From assembly GCA_036497945.1 (NCBI GenBank), contig DASXIN010000062.1:1-64000 (forward strand): a DNA stretch of 64,000 nucleotides. Direction: 5' to 3'. Shown here one piece after another: positions 1 to 8,789 of the stretch; the stretch's first letter is position 1; each line of letters starts with the position of its first letter. The notes under the pieces are model-generated. The model was not told the DNA's origin. It did not search any database and saw only the letters and a program-made list of their open reading frames with translations. The stretch is from RYN-230 sp036497945 (GTDB lineage Bacteria; Actinomycetota; Actinomycetes; Streptosporangiales; Streptosporangiaceae). A program made the position numbers and the translations under genes.

Positions 1-1
1 G

Positions 2-1570
2 GACTGGTTCGCCCGCCGGATGCTCGGCACCGGGGCCGCGCCGCAGGACCCGCGGCGCGGCCGGGCGCTGACCGGCTACCTGCTGCGCCGGGCGGCCCGG
101 GATGGGCACACCGCGGTGCCCGCCGGGGTGATCGCCGCCGCACTGGACCGGCTCCGGATCGAGGACCCGGCGCAGGCCGTCGAGTCGGCCGTCGACGAGG
201 GTACCGTGCTGCCTTTCGACACCGTGCTCGAGGCGCCGGACGGCGACGGCGCGGGCATCCTGCTCACGCTGGCCCGCTACGCCATGGCCGAGGACGCGGT
301 GGCCGAGGGCGTGCAGCGGCTGGCCGCGCTGGCCGAGCCGGTCCCGGGCGCGGCCGACCATGTGGTGGGCGACGAGGACAACCCGATCGACGAGACCCAG
401 CAGCACGCGGTGCGGCTGGCCATGGAGCATGGCGTGTCCGTGCTGAGCGGCGGGCCGGGCACCGGCAAGAGCCGGACGATCGCGGCGGTGGCGGCCATGG
501 CGGCCGGCTGCGGCCTGCGGCTGGCCCTGGCCGCGCCGACCGGCCGGGCGGCCCGGCGGCTGGCCGAACTGGCCGGCGCGCCCGCGACGACCGTGCACCG
601 GCTGCTCGGCGCGCAGGGCAGCGCCGGCCGCTGGGTGTTCACCCGCAGCGAGGACGAGCCGCTGGACGCCGATCTGGTGGTGGTGGACGAGGCGACCATG
701 CTGGATGCCGAGCTGGCCGCCGCCCTAGTCGAAGCGTGCGCCGACGGCACCCGGCTGCTGCTGGCCGGCGATCCGGCCCAGCTGCCGTCGATCGGGCCGG
801 GCCGAGTGCTGGCCGACCTCATCGAGTCCGGCGTGGTCCCGGTGACCGAGCTGACCCGGCTGTACCGGCAGCGCCGCGGCGGGGACATCGCGCGACTGGC
901 CACCGCGGTGCGCGGCGGCACGCTACCCCCGGTCGAGTCGCCGGACCGCGAGGTCGTCGTCGTCCCGGTGCCGGACAGCCGGAGCGCCGCGCACCGGGTG
1001 ATCCAGCTGGTCACCGACTCGATCCCGCGCGCGCTGGGCATCCCGGCGGCGGACGTCCAGGTGATCACGCCGGTGCACCAGGGCGCCGCGGGCACGGCCG
1101 AGCTGAACCGGGCGCTCAAGCAGCAGCTCAACCCGGGGCCGGGCCAGCACGCCGGGTTCGACCCGGGCGACCGGGTGGTGGCGGTGGCCAACCACCCGGG
1201 CGTGGGGTTCAGCAACGGGGACACCGGCACGGTCACCGGACCGGGTGACGGCGGCCTGCTCGTCGAGTTCCCGGCCGGGCCGGTCTGCGTGCCGGACCCG
1301 CTGCTCAGCGAGCTGCGGCACGGCTGGGCGCTGACCGTGCACCGGGCGCAGGGCTCGGAGTGGCCCGCGGTGGTGGCGGTGTTCCCGGCGGAGGCCACCG
1401 GGATGCTGTCCCGGCCGCTGATCTACACCGCGCTGACCCGGGCGCAGCGGCACCTGTCCGTGGTCCACGGCGTCGGCCCGGCGCTGGCCGGCGCGGTGGC
1501 CGAGGACGGCGGGCCGCCGCGGCTGACCAGGCTGGCCGGGCTGCTCGCCGAGGACGCTACCGGAAAATGA
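2..1570 (+). CDS. recD2: RecD2-type 5'-3' DNA helicase, N-terminus cut by window edge
   Basis: This is the C-terminal part of a superfamily 1B DNA helicase; the frame is open to the left edge and 522 residues are visible, against about 720 or more in RecD2 proteins. The first visible stretch (arginine-rich, then a DGHTAVP segment) resembles the helix-hairpin-helix/alpha-helical region that precedes the motor in RecD2. The motor has Walker A GGPGTGKS (about nt 449-472), Walker B VVVDEATM, and a C-terminal ALTVHRAQGSEWP motif followed by TALTRAQ. RecD2 unwinds DNA in repair without RecBC. Its last 14 bp overlap the convergent purU gene. RecD of a RecBCD complex is less likely given the N-terminal region. 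Confidence 0.88.
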   Translation, partial: DWFARRMLGTGAAPQDPRRGRALTGYLLRRAARDGHTAVPAGVIAAALDRLRIEDPAQAVESAVDEGTVLPFDTVLEAPDGDGAGILLTLARYAMAEDAVAEGVQRLAALAEPVPGAADHVVGDEDNPIDETQQHAVRLAMEHGVSVLSGGPGTGKSRTIAAVAAMAAGCGLRLALAAPTGRAARRLAELAGAPATTVHRLLGAQGSAGRWVFTRSEDEPLDADLVVVDEATMLDAELAAALVEACADGTRLLLAGDPAQLPSIGPGRVLADLIESGVVPVTELTRLYRQRRGGDIARLATAVRGGTLPPVESPDREVVVVPVPDSRSAAHRVIQLVTDSIPRALGIPAADVQVITPVHQGAAGTAELNRALKQQLNPGPGQHAGFDPGDRVVAVANHPGVGFSNGDTGTVTGPGDGGLLVEFPAGPVCVPDPLLSELRHGWALTVHRAQGSEWPAVVAVFPAEATGMLSRPLIYTALTRAQRHLSVVHGVGPALAGAVAEDGGPPRLTRLAGLLAEDATGK

Positions 1571-2450
1571 CCGTGCGACGGCCGTGCAGCAGGATGCGGT
1601 GCTCGGCGTGCCAGCGCACCGCCCGGGCCAGCGCCACCCGCTCGGTGTCCCGGCCGAGCGCGACCAGCTGGGCCGGCGAGGCGTTGTGCTCCACCCGCGC
1701 CACCTCCTGCTCGATGACCGGGCCCTCGTCCAGTTCCGCCGTGACGTAGTGCGCGGTCGCGCCGATCACCTTGACCCCGTACTCCCAGGCCTGCTGGTAC
1801 GGCCGTGCGCCGCGGAAGCTGGGCAGGAACGAGTGATGGATGTTGATGATCCGGCCGGCCAGCTTCGCACACACGTCCGGGGACAGGATCCGCATGTACC
1901 TGGCCAGCACCACGAAATCGATCCGGTGCGCGCTGACCAGGTCGAGCAGCTTGGTCTCCGCTTCGGCCAGGGCGGCCGGGTCGGTGCCCACCGGCACGTG
2001 CTCGAACGGCACGCCGTGCCCGGCCGCCAGCCGGGCCAGGTCAGGGTGGTTGCCGACGACCAGCGGCACGTCGATGGCCAGCGCCTCGGCCTCCCGGCGG
2101 TACAGCAGGTCGTTGAGGCAGTGCCCCTCCTTGGACACCATGATCAGCACTCGCGGCCGGACGCCCAGGTCGTGCAGGTCCCAGTCCATGCCGAACTCGT
2201 CGGCGATGGGCAGGAAGCCGGTGCGCAGCGCGGCCCCGTCCGGCGGGGTGTCGCCCAGCATCTCCACCTGGACGCGCATGAAGAAGCGGTTGGAGATCAC
2301 GTCGGCGAACTGCTGGCTGTCCAGGATGTTGCTGCCCGAGCCGTGCAGGTAGGCGGCCACCGCGTGCACGATGCCCGGCCGGTCCGGGCAGGACAGGGTG
2401 AGCACGAACTGCCGGGCACCCGGGCCCGGCTGGTCAGCCACCGACGGCAT
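1557..2450 (-). CDS. purU: Formyltetrahydrofolate deformylase
   Basis: This enzyme hydrolyses 10-formyl-tetrahydrofolate to formate and tetrahydrofolate, balancing one-carbon pools and supplying formate. The 297-residue protein is full length. An N-terminal ACT domain (about residues 12-90, starting FVLTLSCPDRPGIV) is followed by a formyl-transferase fold with the HHSFLPSF signature and the GATAHYV segment containing the catalytic His; the Asp lies in the following ELDEGPVI. The start overlaps the end of fabI by 17 bp, so it is translated from the fabG-fabI transcript. That pairing with fatty-acid genes is unusual. Confidence 0.93.
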   Translation of the reverse strand: MPSVADQPGPGARQFVLTLSCPDRPGIVHAVAAYLHGSGSNILDSQQFADVISNRFFMRVQVEMLGDTPPDGAALRTGFLPIADEFGMDWDLHDLGVRPRVLIMVSKEGHCLNDLLYRREAEALAIDVPLVVGNHPDLARLAAGHGVPFEHVPVGTDPAALAEAETKLLDLVSAHRIDFVVLARYMRILSPDVCAKLAGRIINIHHSFLPSFRGARPYQQAWEYGVKVIGATAHYVTAELDEGPVIEQEVARVEHNASPAQLVALGRDTERVALARAVRWHAEHRILLHGRRTVIFR

Positions 2451-3201
2451 GCACGCCGCCGTCCACGTGCACGATCTCCCCGGTGGTGGCCGGGAACCAG
2501 TCCGACAGCAGGGCCACGCACGCCTGCGCGGCCGGGCCCGGGTCGCTGAGGTCCCAGCCGAGCGGCGCCCGCCCGGCCCACATGTCCTCGAAGCCGCTGA
2601 ATCCCGGGATGCTCTTGGCCGCCATGGTGCGCAGCGGGCCGGCCGCGACCAGGTTGACCCGGATTCCGTGCGGCCCCAGGTAGCGGGCCAGATAGCGGGA
2701 GCACGACTCCAGGCCGGCCTTGGCCACGCCCATCCAGTCGTAGGCCGGCCACGCCCGTGACGCGTCGAAGTCCAGGCCCACGATCGAGCCTCCCCCGCCC
2801 ATCAGCGGCTGGGCCGCCACGGCCAGGGCCTTGAGCGAGTAGGTGGACACCTGGATCGCGGCTGACACGTCAGACCACTCGGTGGCCAGGAAGTTACCGC
2901 CCAGCGCGGCCAGCGGTGCGTTGCCGATGCTGTGCACCACGCCGTGCAGCGGACCGTCGAGGTGCTCGCCGGCCCGCTGCGCGAGCGAGGCGAGCTGATC
3001 CGGGTCGGTGACGTCCAGCTCGATGACCGGCGGCGGGTCCGGGAGCCGCTTGGCGATCCGCTCGACCAGGCTGAGCCGCCCGTAGCCGGTCAGCACCAGC
3101 CGGGCGCCCTCCAGTTGCGCGATCCGGGCCACGTGAAACGCGATCGAGGCGTCGGTCAGCACCCCGGTGACCAGGATGCGCTTGCCGTCCAGGATTCCCA
3201 T
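2434..3201 (-). CDS. fabI: Enoyl-ACP reductase (NADH), InhA type
   Basis: This short-chain dehydrogenase catalyses the last reductive step of type II fatty-acid elongation. It has 255 residues. The start MGILDGKRILVTG and the ITDASIAFH-like segment (here LTDASIAFHVA) are typical of actinobacterial FabI/InhA, as is the active-site block YDWMGVAKAGLES, which holds the catalytic Tyr and Lys. It lies 6 bp after fabG, the ketoreductase of the same pathway, and overlaps purU downstream. The glycine-rich GGGGSIVGLDFD stretch also matches InhA. Confidence 0.95.
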   Translation of the reverse strand: MGILDGKRILVTGVLTDASIAFHVARIAQLEGARLVLTGYGRLSLVERIAKRLPDPPPVIELDVTDPDQLASLAQRAGEHLDGPLHGVVHSIGNAPLAALGGNFLATEWSDVSAAIQVSTYSLKALAVAAQPLMGGGGSIVGLDFDASRAWPAYDWMGVAKAGLESCSRYLARYLGPHGIRVNLVAAGPLRTMAAKSIPGFSGFEDMWAGRAPLGWDLSDPGPAAQACVALLSDWFPATTGEIVHVDGGVHAVGG

Positions 3202-3207
3202 AGCCCC

Positions 3208-3912
3208 TCAGTGCCCCATACCCAGGCCGCCATCCACCGGGATGACCGCGCCAGTGATGTAGCCGGCCTCCGGGCCGGCCAGGAAACCGACCGTCGCGGC
3301 CACCTCGTCGGCCGCGGCCAGCCGGCCCAGCGGCACCTGGGCCAGGATGGCGGCCTTACGGTCCTCGGTCAGCGCCGCGGTCATGTCGGTGTCCACGAAG
3401 CCGGGCGCGACCACGTTGGCGGTGATGTTACGGGAGGCGAGCTCACGGGCCAGCGAGCGGGCCAGGCCGATCAGGCCGGCCTTGGACGCCGCGTAGTTGG
3501 CCTGGCCCGCCGAGCCGAGCAGGCCCACCACCGAGGAGATGAACACCATCCGGCCGCGGCGCAGCCGCATCATGCCGCGCACCGCCCGGCGGGCCACCCG
3601 GTAGGCGCCGGTCAGGTTGGTGTCCAGCACCGCGGCGAAGTCGTCCTCGCTCATCAGCGCGAGCAGCTGGTCCCGGTTCACGCCCGCGTTCGCGATCAGC
3701 ACCTCGACCGGGCCCTGCTCCGCCTCCACCGCGGCGAACGCCTCGTCTACCGAGGTGGCGTCCCGGACGTCACACGGCACCACGGTCAGCCCGTCGACCT
3801 GCTCGCCGGACCGGGAGGTCACGGTGACCTGGTCACCGCCGGCCGCGAGGCGGCGGGCGATGGCCAGCCCAATGCCCCGGTTCCCCCCGGTGACGAGGAC
3901 GGATCGGCTCAT
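3208..3912 (-). CDS. fabG: 3-oxoacyl-ACP reductase
   Basis: This NADPH-dependent short-chain dehydrogenase of 234 residues has cofactor motif TGGNRGIG near the N-terminus, NAG (ANAGVNRD), and the catalytic Ser (FISSVVG), Tyr and Lys (NYAASKAG). The position directly upstream of fabI, as in mycobacterial mabA-inhA, supports beta-ketoacyl-ACP reduction in fatty-acid elongation rather than another SDR role. A GAGGAAGG ribosome site sits upstream of the ATG. It is the first gene of a fabG-fabI-purU operon; the 82 bp to the divergent tldD gene must hold both promoters. Confidence 0.93.
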   Translation of the reverse strand: MSRSVLVTGGNRGIGLAIARRLAAGGDQVTVTSRSGEQVDGLTVVPCDVRDATSVDEAFAAVEAEQGPVEVLIANAGVNRDQLLALMSEDDFAAVLDTNLTGAYRVARRAVRGMMRLRRGRMVFISSVVGLLGSAGQANYAASKAGLIGLARSLARELASRNITANVVAPGFVDTDMTAALTEDRKAAILAQVPLGRLAAADEVAATVGFLAGPEAGYITGAVIPVDGGLGMGH

Positions 3913-3994
3913 CAGCGTGCCTTCCTCATGATCGTTAACGGTATGCGGCAGCCTCCGCGAGCGTACCGGGCAGGGCCGGGATAGGTTGCCACTC

Positions 3995-5512
3995 GTGGAG
4001 CACAGTACTCAGCACTCTCAGTTCATCGATCCGGAGTTCACCGGGTACCCGCTGCGCGAGCTGGCCGCGGCGGCGCTGCAGCGGGCCGGCGAGCTCGGCG
4101 CGGAGCACGCGGACTTCCGCGCGGAACGCATCCGCGGCCAGCAGATCGGGCTGTCCGACGGGCACCTGGAAACCCTGCTCGACGCGGACGAGCTGGGCCT
4201 GGCCGTGCGTGTCGTGCTGGACGGCACCTGGGGCTTCGCGGCCATGGTGGACCTGACCACGGACGCCGCGGTACGTGCCGCGGAAGAAGCGGTGGACGTA
4301 GCCCGGGTGGCCGCGGCGATGAACACGGAACGCATCGAGCTGGCCGATGAGCCCGGCTACGGCGACGTGACCTGGGTGTCGGCCTACGACGTGGACCCGC
4401 TGAACGTGCCGGTCGCGGACAAGCTGGCGCTGCTCGGCGAGTGGAGCGCCCGGCTGGCGGGCAGCCCGGGCATCGACCACGTGGACGCCTCGCTGATGCA
4501 GGTGCGCGAGTGCAAGTTCTACGCCGACGGGGTCACCACGGCCACCCAGCAGCGGGTCCGGCTGCAGCCGGTGCTGACCGCGGTCGCGGTGCTGCCGGAC
4601 GGCCGGTTCGAGACCATGCGCACACTGGCCCCGCCGGCCGGCCGGGGCTATGAGTACCTGACCGGCACCGGCTGGGACTTCGACACTGAACTGGCCCAGA
4701 TGCCCGAGCTGCTGGCGGCCAAGGTGGCCGCCCCAGCCGTCCAGGCCGGCCGGTACGACCTGGTCATCGCGCCGTCCAACCTGTGGCTGGTCATCCACGA
4801 GTCAATCGGCCACGCCACCGAGCTGGACCGGGTGCTCGGCTACGAGGCGGCCTACGCGGGCACCTCGTTCGCCACCGTGGACAAGCTGCACCACCTGCAG
4901 TACGGGTCGCGGGTGATGCATGTCACCGGGGACCGGACGGTGCCGCACGGGCTGTCCACCATCGGCTACGACGACGAGGGGGTGGCCGCCCAGTCCTGGG
5001 ATCTCATCTCCGGCGGGGTGCTGGCCGGCTACCAGCTGGACCGGCGGATCGCCCGGCTCACCGGCGCGGCCCGGTCCAACGGCTGCGCGTTCGCCGACTC
5101 CCCCGGGCACATGCCGATTCAGCGGATGGCGAACGTGTCGCTGCAGCCCGCCGAGGGCGGCCCGGACACCGGCGAGCTGATCGCCGGGGTGACCGACGGG
5201 ATCTACATCGAAGGCGACAAAAGCTGGTCGATCGACATGCAGCGGTACAACTTCCAGTTCACCGGGCAGCGCTTCTACCGGATCAGGAACGGCCGGCTGG
5301 ACGGCCAGCTCCGCGACGTGGCCTACCAGGCCACCACGACCGACTTCTGGAACTCGATGGAAGCGATCGGCGGCCCGCAGACCTACCTGCTCGGCGGGGC
5401 GTTCAACTGCGGCAAGGGCCAGCCGGGGCAGGTCGCCCCGGTCAGCCACGGCTGCCCGGCCGTGCTGATGCGCGGGGTGCGGGTGCTGAACACCACGGAC
5501 GAGGGGGCCTGA
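3995..5512 (+). CDS. tldD: TldD metalloprotease subunit
   Basis: This is the catalytic subunit of the TldD/TldE heterodimeric zinc protease, which degrades unfolded peptides and in some hosts matures peptide natural products or clears antitoxins. It has about 505 residues, with the zinc motif HESIGHATELDR (about nt 4798-4833) in the place expected for the family, and a C-terminal HGCPAVLMRGVRVLNT segment. I prefer the GTG at 3995 (after GGATAGG with 9-bp spacing) to the TTG at 3986, which would leave no spacing. The partner gene begins 2 bp after the stop. Confidence 0.93.
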   Translation: MEHSTQHSQFIDPEFTGYPLRELAAAALQRAGELGAEHADFRAERIRGQQIGLSDGHLETLLDADELGLAVRVVLDGTWGFAAMVDLTTDAAVRAAEEAVDVARVAAAMNTERIELADEPGYGDVTWVSAYDVDPLNVPVADKLALLGEWSARLAGSPGIDHVDASLMQVRECKFYADGVTTATQQRVRLQPVLTAVAVLPDGRFETMRTLAPPAGRGYEYLTGTGWDFDTELAQMPELLAAKVAAPAVQAGRYDLVIAPSNLWLVIHESIGHATELDRVLGYEAAYAGTSFATVDKLHHLQYGSRVMHVTGDRTVPHGLSTIGYDDEGVAAQSWDLISGGVLAGYQLDRRIARLTGAARSNGCAFADSPGHMPIQRMANVSLQPAEGGPDTGELIAGVTDGIYIEGDKSWSIDMQRYNFQFTGQRFYRIRNGRLDGQLRDVAYQATTTDFWNSMEAIGGPQTYLLGGAFNCGKGQPGQVAPVSHGCPAVLMRGVRVLNTTDEGA

Positions 5513-5514
5513 CG

Positions 5515-6933
5515 ATGGCGGCGAAGCCCCAGGAGATGGTGGAGCGGGCGCTGGCCACGGCCCGCTGCGACGACTGCGTCGTGCTGGCGGACGAGTCAGC
5601 CACGGCCAACCTGCGCTGGGCGGGCAACACGCTGACCACCAACGGCGTCGCCCGGTCCCGGCAGCTGACGGTGATCGCGATCAGCCGTGGTGCCGCGGGC
5701 ACCTCGGCCGGCGTGGTGTCCCGGGCCGGGGTGCGCGACGACCAGGTCGAGGACGTGGTCCGCGCGGCCGAGCAGGCGGCCAGCGAGGGATCCCCGGCCG
5801 AGGACGCCGCACCGCTGCCCGGCCCGGGCCAGGCAGCGGCGTTCAGCATGGCCGGGGCGGCTGGGCCAGGGTGGGACGATCCGGTGACCGGTACCCAGAT
5901 CGGGGTGTTCGGCCGGTTCGCCGATGAGCTCGGCGGCGCGTTCGCCGCCGCGCAGTCGTCCGGGCGGAAACTGTACGGCTTCGCCGAACACACCGTGACC
6001 AGCACCTTCCTCGGCACCTCGACCGGCCTGCGGCTGCGGCACGACCAGCCCACCGGCAAGGTGGACATGAACGCCAAGTCGGCCGACCTGGCCCGGTCCG
6101 CGTGGGCCGGTCAGGGCAGCAACGACTTCACCGACGTGGACGTGGCGGCCATGGACGCCGGGCTGGCCCAGCGGCTGGACTGGCAGAAGCGCATGATCTC
6201 CCTGCCAGCCGGCCGGTACGAGACGCTGCTGCCGCCCAGCGCCGTGGCCGACCTGCTCGTCTACCTGTACTGGTCGGCCGGGGCCAAGGACGCGCTGGAC
6301 GGGCGGAGCGTGTTCAGCCAGCCGGGCGGCGGCACCCGGGTCGGTGACCGCCTGGCCGAGCTGCCGCTGACGCTGCGCAGCGACCCGGCCCGGCCCGGGC
6401 TGGTCTGTGAGCCGTTCGTGGTCGCGCACGCCTCGGGCCGCAACTCCTCGGTATTCGACAACGGGCTGGCGCTGGGGCCGACCAGCTGGATCGACCGCGG
6501 CGAGCTGGCCGCGCTGATCCAGACCCGGCACACCGCGCAGCTGTCCGGGCTGCCGGTCACCCCGGCCATCGACAACCTGGTGCTGGACGGGCCACCGGGC
6601 AGCTCGGCCACACTGGACGAGATGGTGGCCGAGACCAACCGCGGGCTGCTGCTCACCTGCCTGTGGTACATCCGCGAGGTGGACCCGCAGACGCTGCTGC
6701 TCACCGGCCTGACCCGGGACGGCATCTACCTGGTGGAGAACGGCGAGGTGACCGGCGCGGTGAACAACTTCCGGTTCAACGAGAGCCCGGTCGGCATGCT
6801 GAGCAGGCTCACCGAAGTCGGCGTGACCGGACCGACGCTGCCCCGCGAGTGGGGTGACTACTTCACCCGGTGCGCGATGCCCCCGGTGCGCGTCGAGGGC
6901 TTCAACATGTCCTCGGTGAGCCAGGCCAGCTAG
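5515..6933 (+). CDS. tldE: TldE/PmbA protease partner subunit
   Basis: This is the non-catalytic partner of TldD, with 472 residues. It shares the overall TldD fold but lacks the HExxxH zinc motif, as expected for TldE/PmbA. The C-terminal half carries family-like segments such as ENGEVTGAVNNFRFNESP. It is translationally coupled to tldD with a 2-bp gap. The last five codons and stop are duplicated in tandem just after the gene, so the stop codon has a spare copy in frame. No peptide precursor is visible nearby, so housekeeping proteolysis is the safest role. Confidence 0.92.
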   Translation: MAAKPQEMVERALATARCDDCVVLADESATANLRWAGNTLTTNGVARSRQLTVIAISRGAAGTSAGVVSRAGVRDDQVEDVVRAAEQAASEGSPAEDAAPLPGPGQAAAFSMAGAAGPGWDDPVTGTQIGVFGRFADELGGAFAAAQSSGRKLYGFAEHTVTSTFLGTSTGLRLRHDQPTGKVDMNAKSADLARSAWAGQGSNDFTDVDVAAMDAGLAQRLDWQKRMISLPAGRYETLLPPSAVADLLVYLYWSAGAKDALDGRSVFSQPGGGTRVGDRLAELPLTLRSDPARPGLVCEPFVVAHASGRNSSVFDNGLALGPTSWIDRGELAALIQTRHTAQLSGLPVTPAIDNLVLDGPPGSSATLDEMVAETNRGLLLTCLWYIREVDPQTLLLTGLTRDGIYLVENGEVTGAVNNFRFNESPVGMLSRLTEVGVTGPTLPREWGDYFTRCAMPPVRVEGFNMSSVSQAS

Positions 6934-6951
6934 GTGAGCCAGGCCAGCTAA
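6916..6951. repeat. Tandem 18-bp duplication at tldE stop codon
   Basis: Two head-to-tail copies of an 18-bp unit (6916-6933 and 6934-6951) beginning GTGAGCCAGGCCAGCTA. Each encodes VSQAS-stop in the tldE frame; the copies differ only at the last base (TAG against TAA). The second copy also holds the TAG stop of the convergent dodecin gene (6948-6950). It looks like a recent slippage or repair duplication. Confidence 0.9.
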
Positions 6952-7160
6952 CTGTCTTCCAGGCGGAAGCCCACTTTCAGGTCGACCTGGAAGTGGGCCA
7001 CCTCGCCGTCCTGGATCTGGCCGCGGACCTCGGTGACCTCGAACCAGTCCAGGTGGCGGAGGGTCTGCCCGGCCCGGCGGATCGCGTTGCGGATGGCTGG
7101 CTCCACGCCGTCTGGCGAGGTGCCGACGATCTCGGTCACCCGATAGGTTCGTTCGCTCAT
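6948..7160 (-). CDS. Dodecin, flavin-binding storage protein
   Basis: Dodecins are small proteins that assemble into hollow dodecamers and store or buffer flavins (FMN, riboflavin or CoA-bound forms). This one has 70 residues, the normal size, starting MSERTYRVTEIVGTSPDG and with the conserved segment LDWFEVTEVRG, whose Trp stacks against the isoalloxazine ring, plus GEVAHFQVDLKVGFRLE. The ATG at 7160 follows GGAGGCGCAG at good spacing, so the longer open frame upstream is not used. Its neighbour is an FMN enzyme, which may be a meaningful pairing. Confidence 0.92.
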   Translation of the reverse strand: MSERTYRVTEIVGTSPDGVEPAIRNAIRRAGQTLRHLDWFEVTEVRGQIQDGEVAHFQVDLKVGFRLEDS

Positions 7161-7226
7161 CTGCGCCTCCATTCTCGGGGCCCGGCCTCTGGCACCGGGC
7201 CGGGCGTTCCGGCAAGGTATCTCAGT

Positions 7227-8267
7227 GTGATTCCTGATGTCAGCGAGCTCGAACGGCGCGCCAGGGACCTGCTGAACCCGGACGTGTACGACTTCTACGC
7301 GGGCGGAGCGGGCCGGGAGGCGACGCTGCGGGCCAACCAGAAGGCCTGGCGGCGCATCCAGTTCCTGCCCCGGGTGCTGCGCGACGTGTCGGCCGTGGAC
7401 ACCAGCGTAGCCCTGGGCAGCCCACTGGAGCTGCGGGTACGCACCCCACTGGCGGTCGCGCCGACCGCGTTCCACCGGCTGGCCCATCCGGGCGGCGAGG
7501 TCGCGGCGGCCACCGCCGCGGCCCGGGCCGGCGCGCTGTTCGTGCTGTCCACCCGGAGCACCTGCCGGCTGGAGGAGGTCGGGCAGGCGGTGGCGGCCGC
7601 CGGGGGCAGCTGGTGGTTCCAGGTGTACCTGATGCACGACCTGGACATCACCATCGGCCTGGTGCAGCGGGCGGTGGCGGCCGGCGCGCAGGCCCTGGTG
7701 CTGACCGGCGACACCCCGTTCGTCGGCCGGAAGGCCAGGATCGCCGACGCACCCATCTCCGAGGCCGACTTCCTGGTCAACATCGGCCCGCTGCCCGACC
7801 TGGCCAGCACCGAGCTGGCCGCCTCGGTCACCCCGGCGCACATCGGCTGGCTCAGCAAGCTGAGCGGCGGGCTGCCGGTGCTGGTTAAAGGAGTGCTCCG
7901 GGCCGACGACGCCGCCGCCTGCCTGGCCGCCGGCGCGGCCGGCGTGATCGTGTCCAACCACGGCGGCCGGCAGCTGGACCGGGCGGTGCCCACCGCGGCG
8001 GCACTGCCCGCGGTGGTGGGCAGCCTGCCGGCCGAACCGGTCCTGGTGGACGGAGGCATCCGCCGGGCCGAGGATGCGCTGGCCGCGCTGGCCCTCGGCG
8101 CCCGGCTGGTGTTCCTGGGCCGGCCGGTGCTGTGGGCGCTGGCCTGCGGCGGCGCGGACGGCGTGCAGGCCCTGCTGGACGGCTTCACCGAGGACCTGGC
8201 GCACGTCATGGCGCTGGCCGGCGCCGCGTCGGTGGCTGGCCTGGCGGGCCTGGCCGCGCCGGGCTGA
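7227..8267 (+). CDS. FMN-dependent alpha-hydroxy-acid oxidase/dehydrogenase
   Basis: This TIM-barrel flavoenzyme oxidises 2-hydroxy acids such as lactate, glycolate or mandelate to 2-oxo acids. It has 346 residues. Visible family marks are the NPDVYDFYAGGAG opening, the WFQVYL segment, the Lys in VLVKGVLRADDA and the active-site SNHGGRQLD with catalytic His and Arg, then DGGIRR for FMN phosphate binding. The GTG at 7227 is the start that fits the IPDVSELERRAR N-terminus. The exact substrate cannot be read. Glycolate from RuBisCO oxygenation is possible, but the cbb genes lie 40 kb away. Confidence 0.88.
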   Translation: MIPDVSELERRARDLLNPDVYDFYAGGAGREATLRANQKAWRRIQFLPRVLRDVSAVDTSVALGSPLELRVRTPLAVAPTAFHRLAHPGGEVAAATAAARAGALFVLSTRSTCRLEEVGQAVAAAGGSWWFQVYLMHDLDITIGLVQRAVAAGAQALVLTGDTPFVGRKARIADAPISEADFLVNIGPLPDLASTELAASVTPAHIGWLSKLSGGLPVLVKGVLRADDAAACLAAGAAGVIVSNHGGRQLDRAVPTAAALPAVVGSLPAEPVLVDGGIRRAEDALAALALGARLVFLGRPVLWALACGGADGVQALLDGFTEDLAHVMALAGAASVAGLAGLAAPG

Positions 8268-8310
8268 CCCGGCACTGGCGGGCGGGCGGCGGGCGGCATA
8301 CGTTGGGCGT

Positions 8311-8709
8311 GTGAAGTCCGTCTCCCGGAGCCACCGCCCCGAGGTACCGCTGGTCACCGAGGCGCAGCCGTCGCTATCCGCCGACATTGCCGCCCGGCAG
8401 CGCCGCTACCTGATCATGATGGGTATCCGGGTCGGCTGTTTTGCCTTGACGATTGCCCTGTTCGTCGCGGGCGCAGGCTGGTTCGCCGCGATTCCGGCGG
8501 TCGGCGCTATCGCTATCCCTTATTTCGCGGTCGTGATCGCGAACGGCGGCCGGGAACCGGCCAGCACCCGGGGCTTTCGGGAGTACCAGCCGCCACTGCC
8601 CGCGCGGTACATCCCGCCGCCCGGCAGCGGCGAGCCAGCGGCCCAGCCGGACCAGGGGTTTATCGGGGAAACAACGCCGGAAAATCAGCCCGGAAAGGGC
8701 GGCCAGTGA
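8311..8709 (+). CDS. DUF3099 small membrane protein
   Basis: This actinobacterial protein of unknown function has 132 residues. The core SADIAARQRRYLIMMGIRVGCF followed by two closely spaced hydrophobic helices (about residues 38-56 and 60-75) is the DUF3099 pattern. The C-terminal 50 residues are proline- and glutamine-rich and probably cytoplasmic and disordered. The GTG start at 8311 follows a GTTGGGCGT stretch and is not strongly supported by a ribosome site. It stands alone downstream of the hydroxy-acid oxidase and upstream of the small RNA locus. Confidence 0.8.
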   Translation: MKSVSRSHRPEVPLVTEAQPSLSADIAARQRRYLIMMGIRVGCFALTIALFVAGAGWFAAIPAVGAIAIPYFAVVIANGGREPASTRGFREYQPPLPARYIPPPGSGEPAAQPDQGFIGETTPENQPGKGGQ

Positions 8710-8789
8710 CTACTGACTGTGCACGCTGACCAGATCTCCTTCTAATCCGGTCTTGATGCACAACAGGAGCTTTCGGTGTAACATGCATA

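Noticed and set aside
277..1398. Long open frame on the minus strand opposite recD2 (373 codons)
   Set aside because: It is a shadow of recD2 in high-G+C sequence, rich in Ser/Arg/Pro with no domain; the sense gene has clear helicase motifs.
3986..6933. TldD/TldE as maturation protease of a RiPP cluster
   Set aside because: No precursor peptide, radical SAM or modification enzyme is visible nearby; tldD/tldE are also common housekeeping genes.
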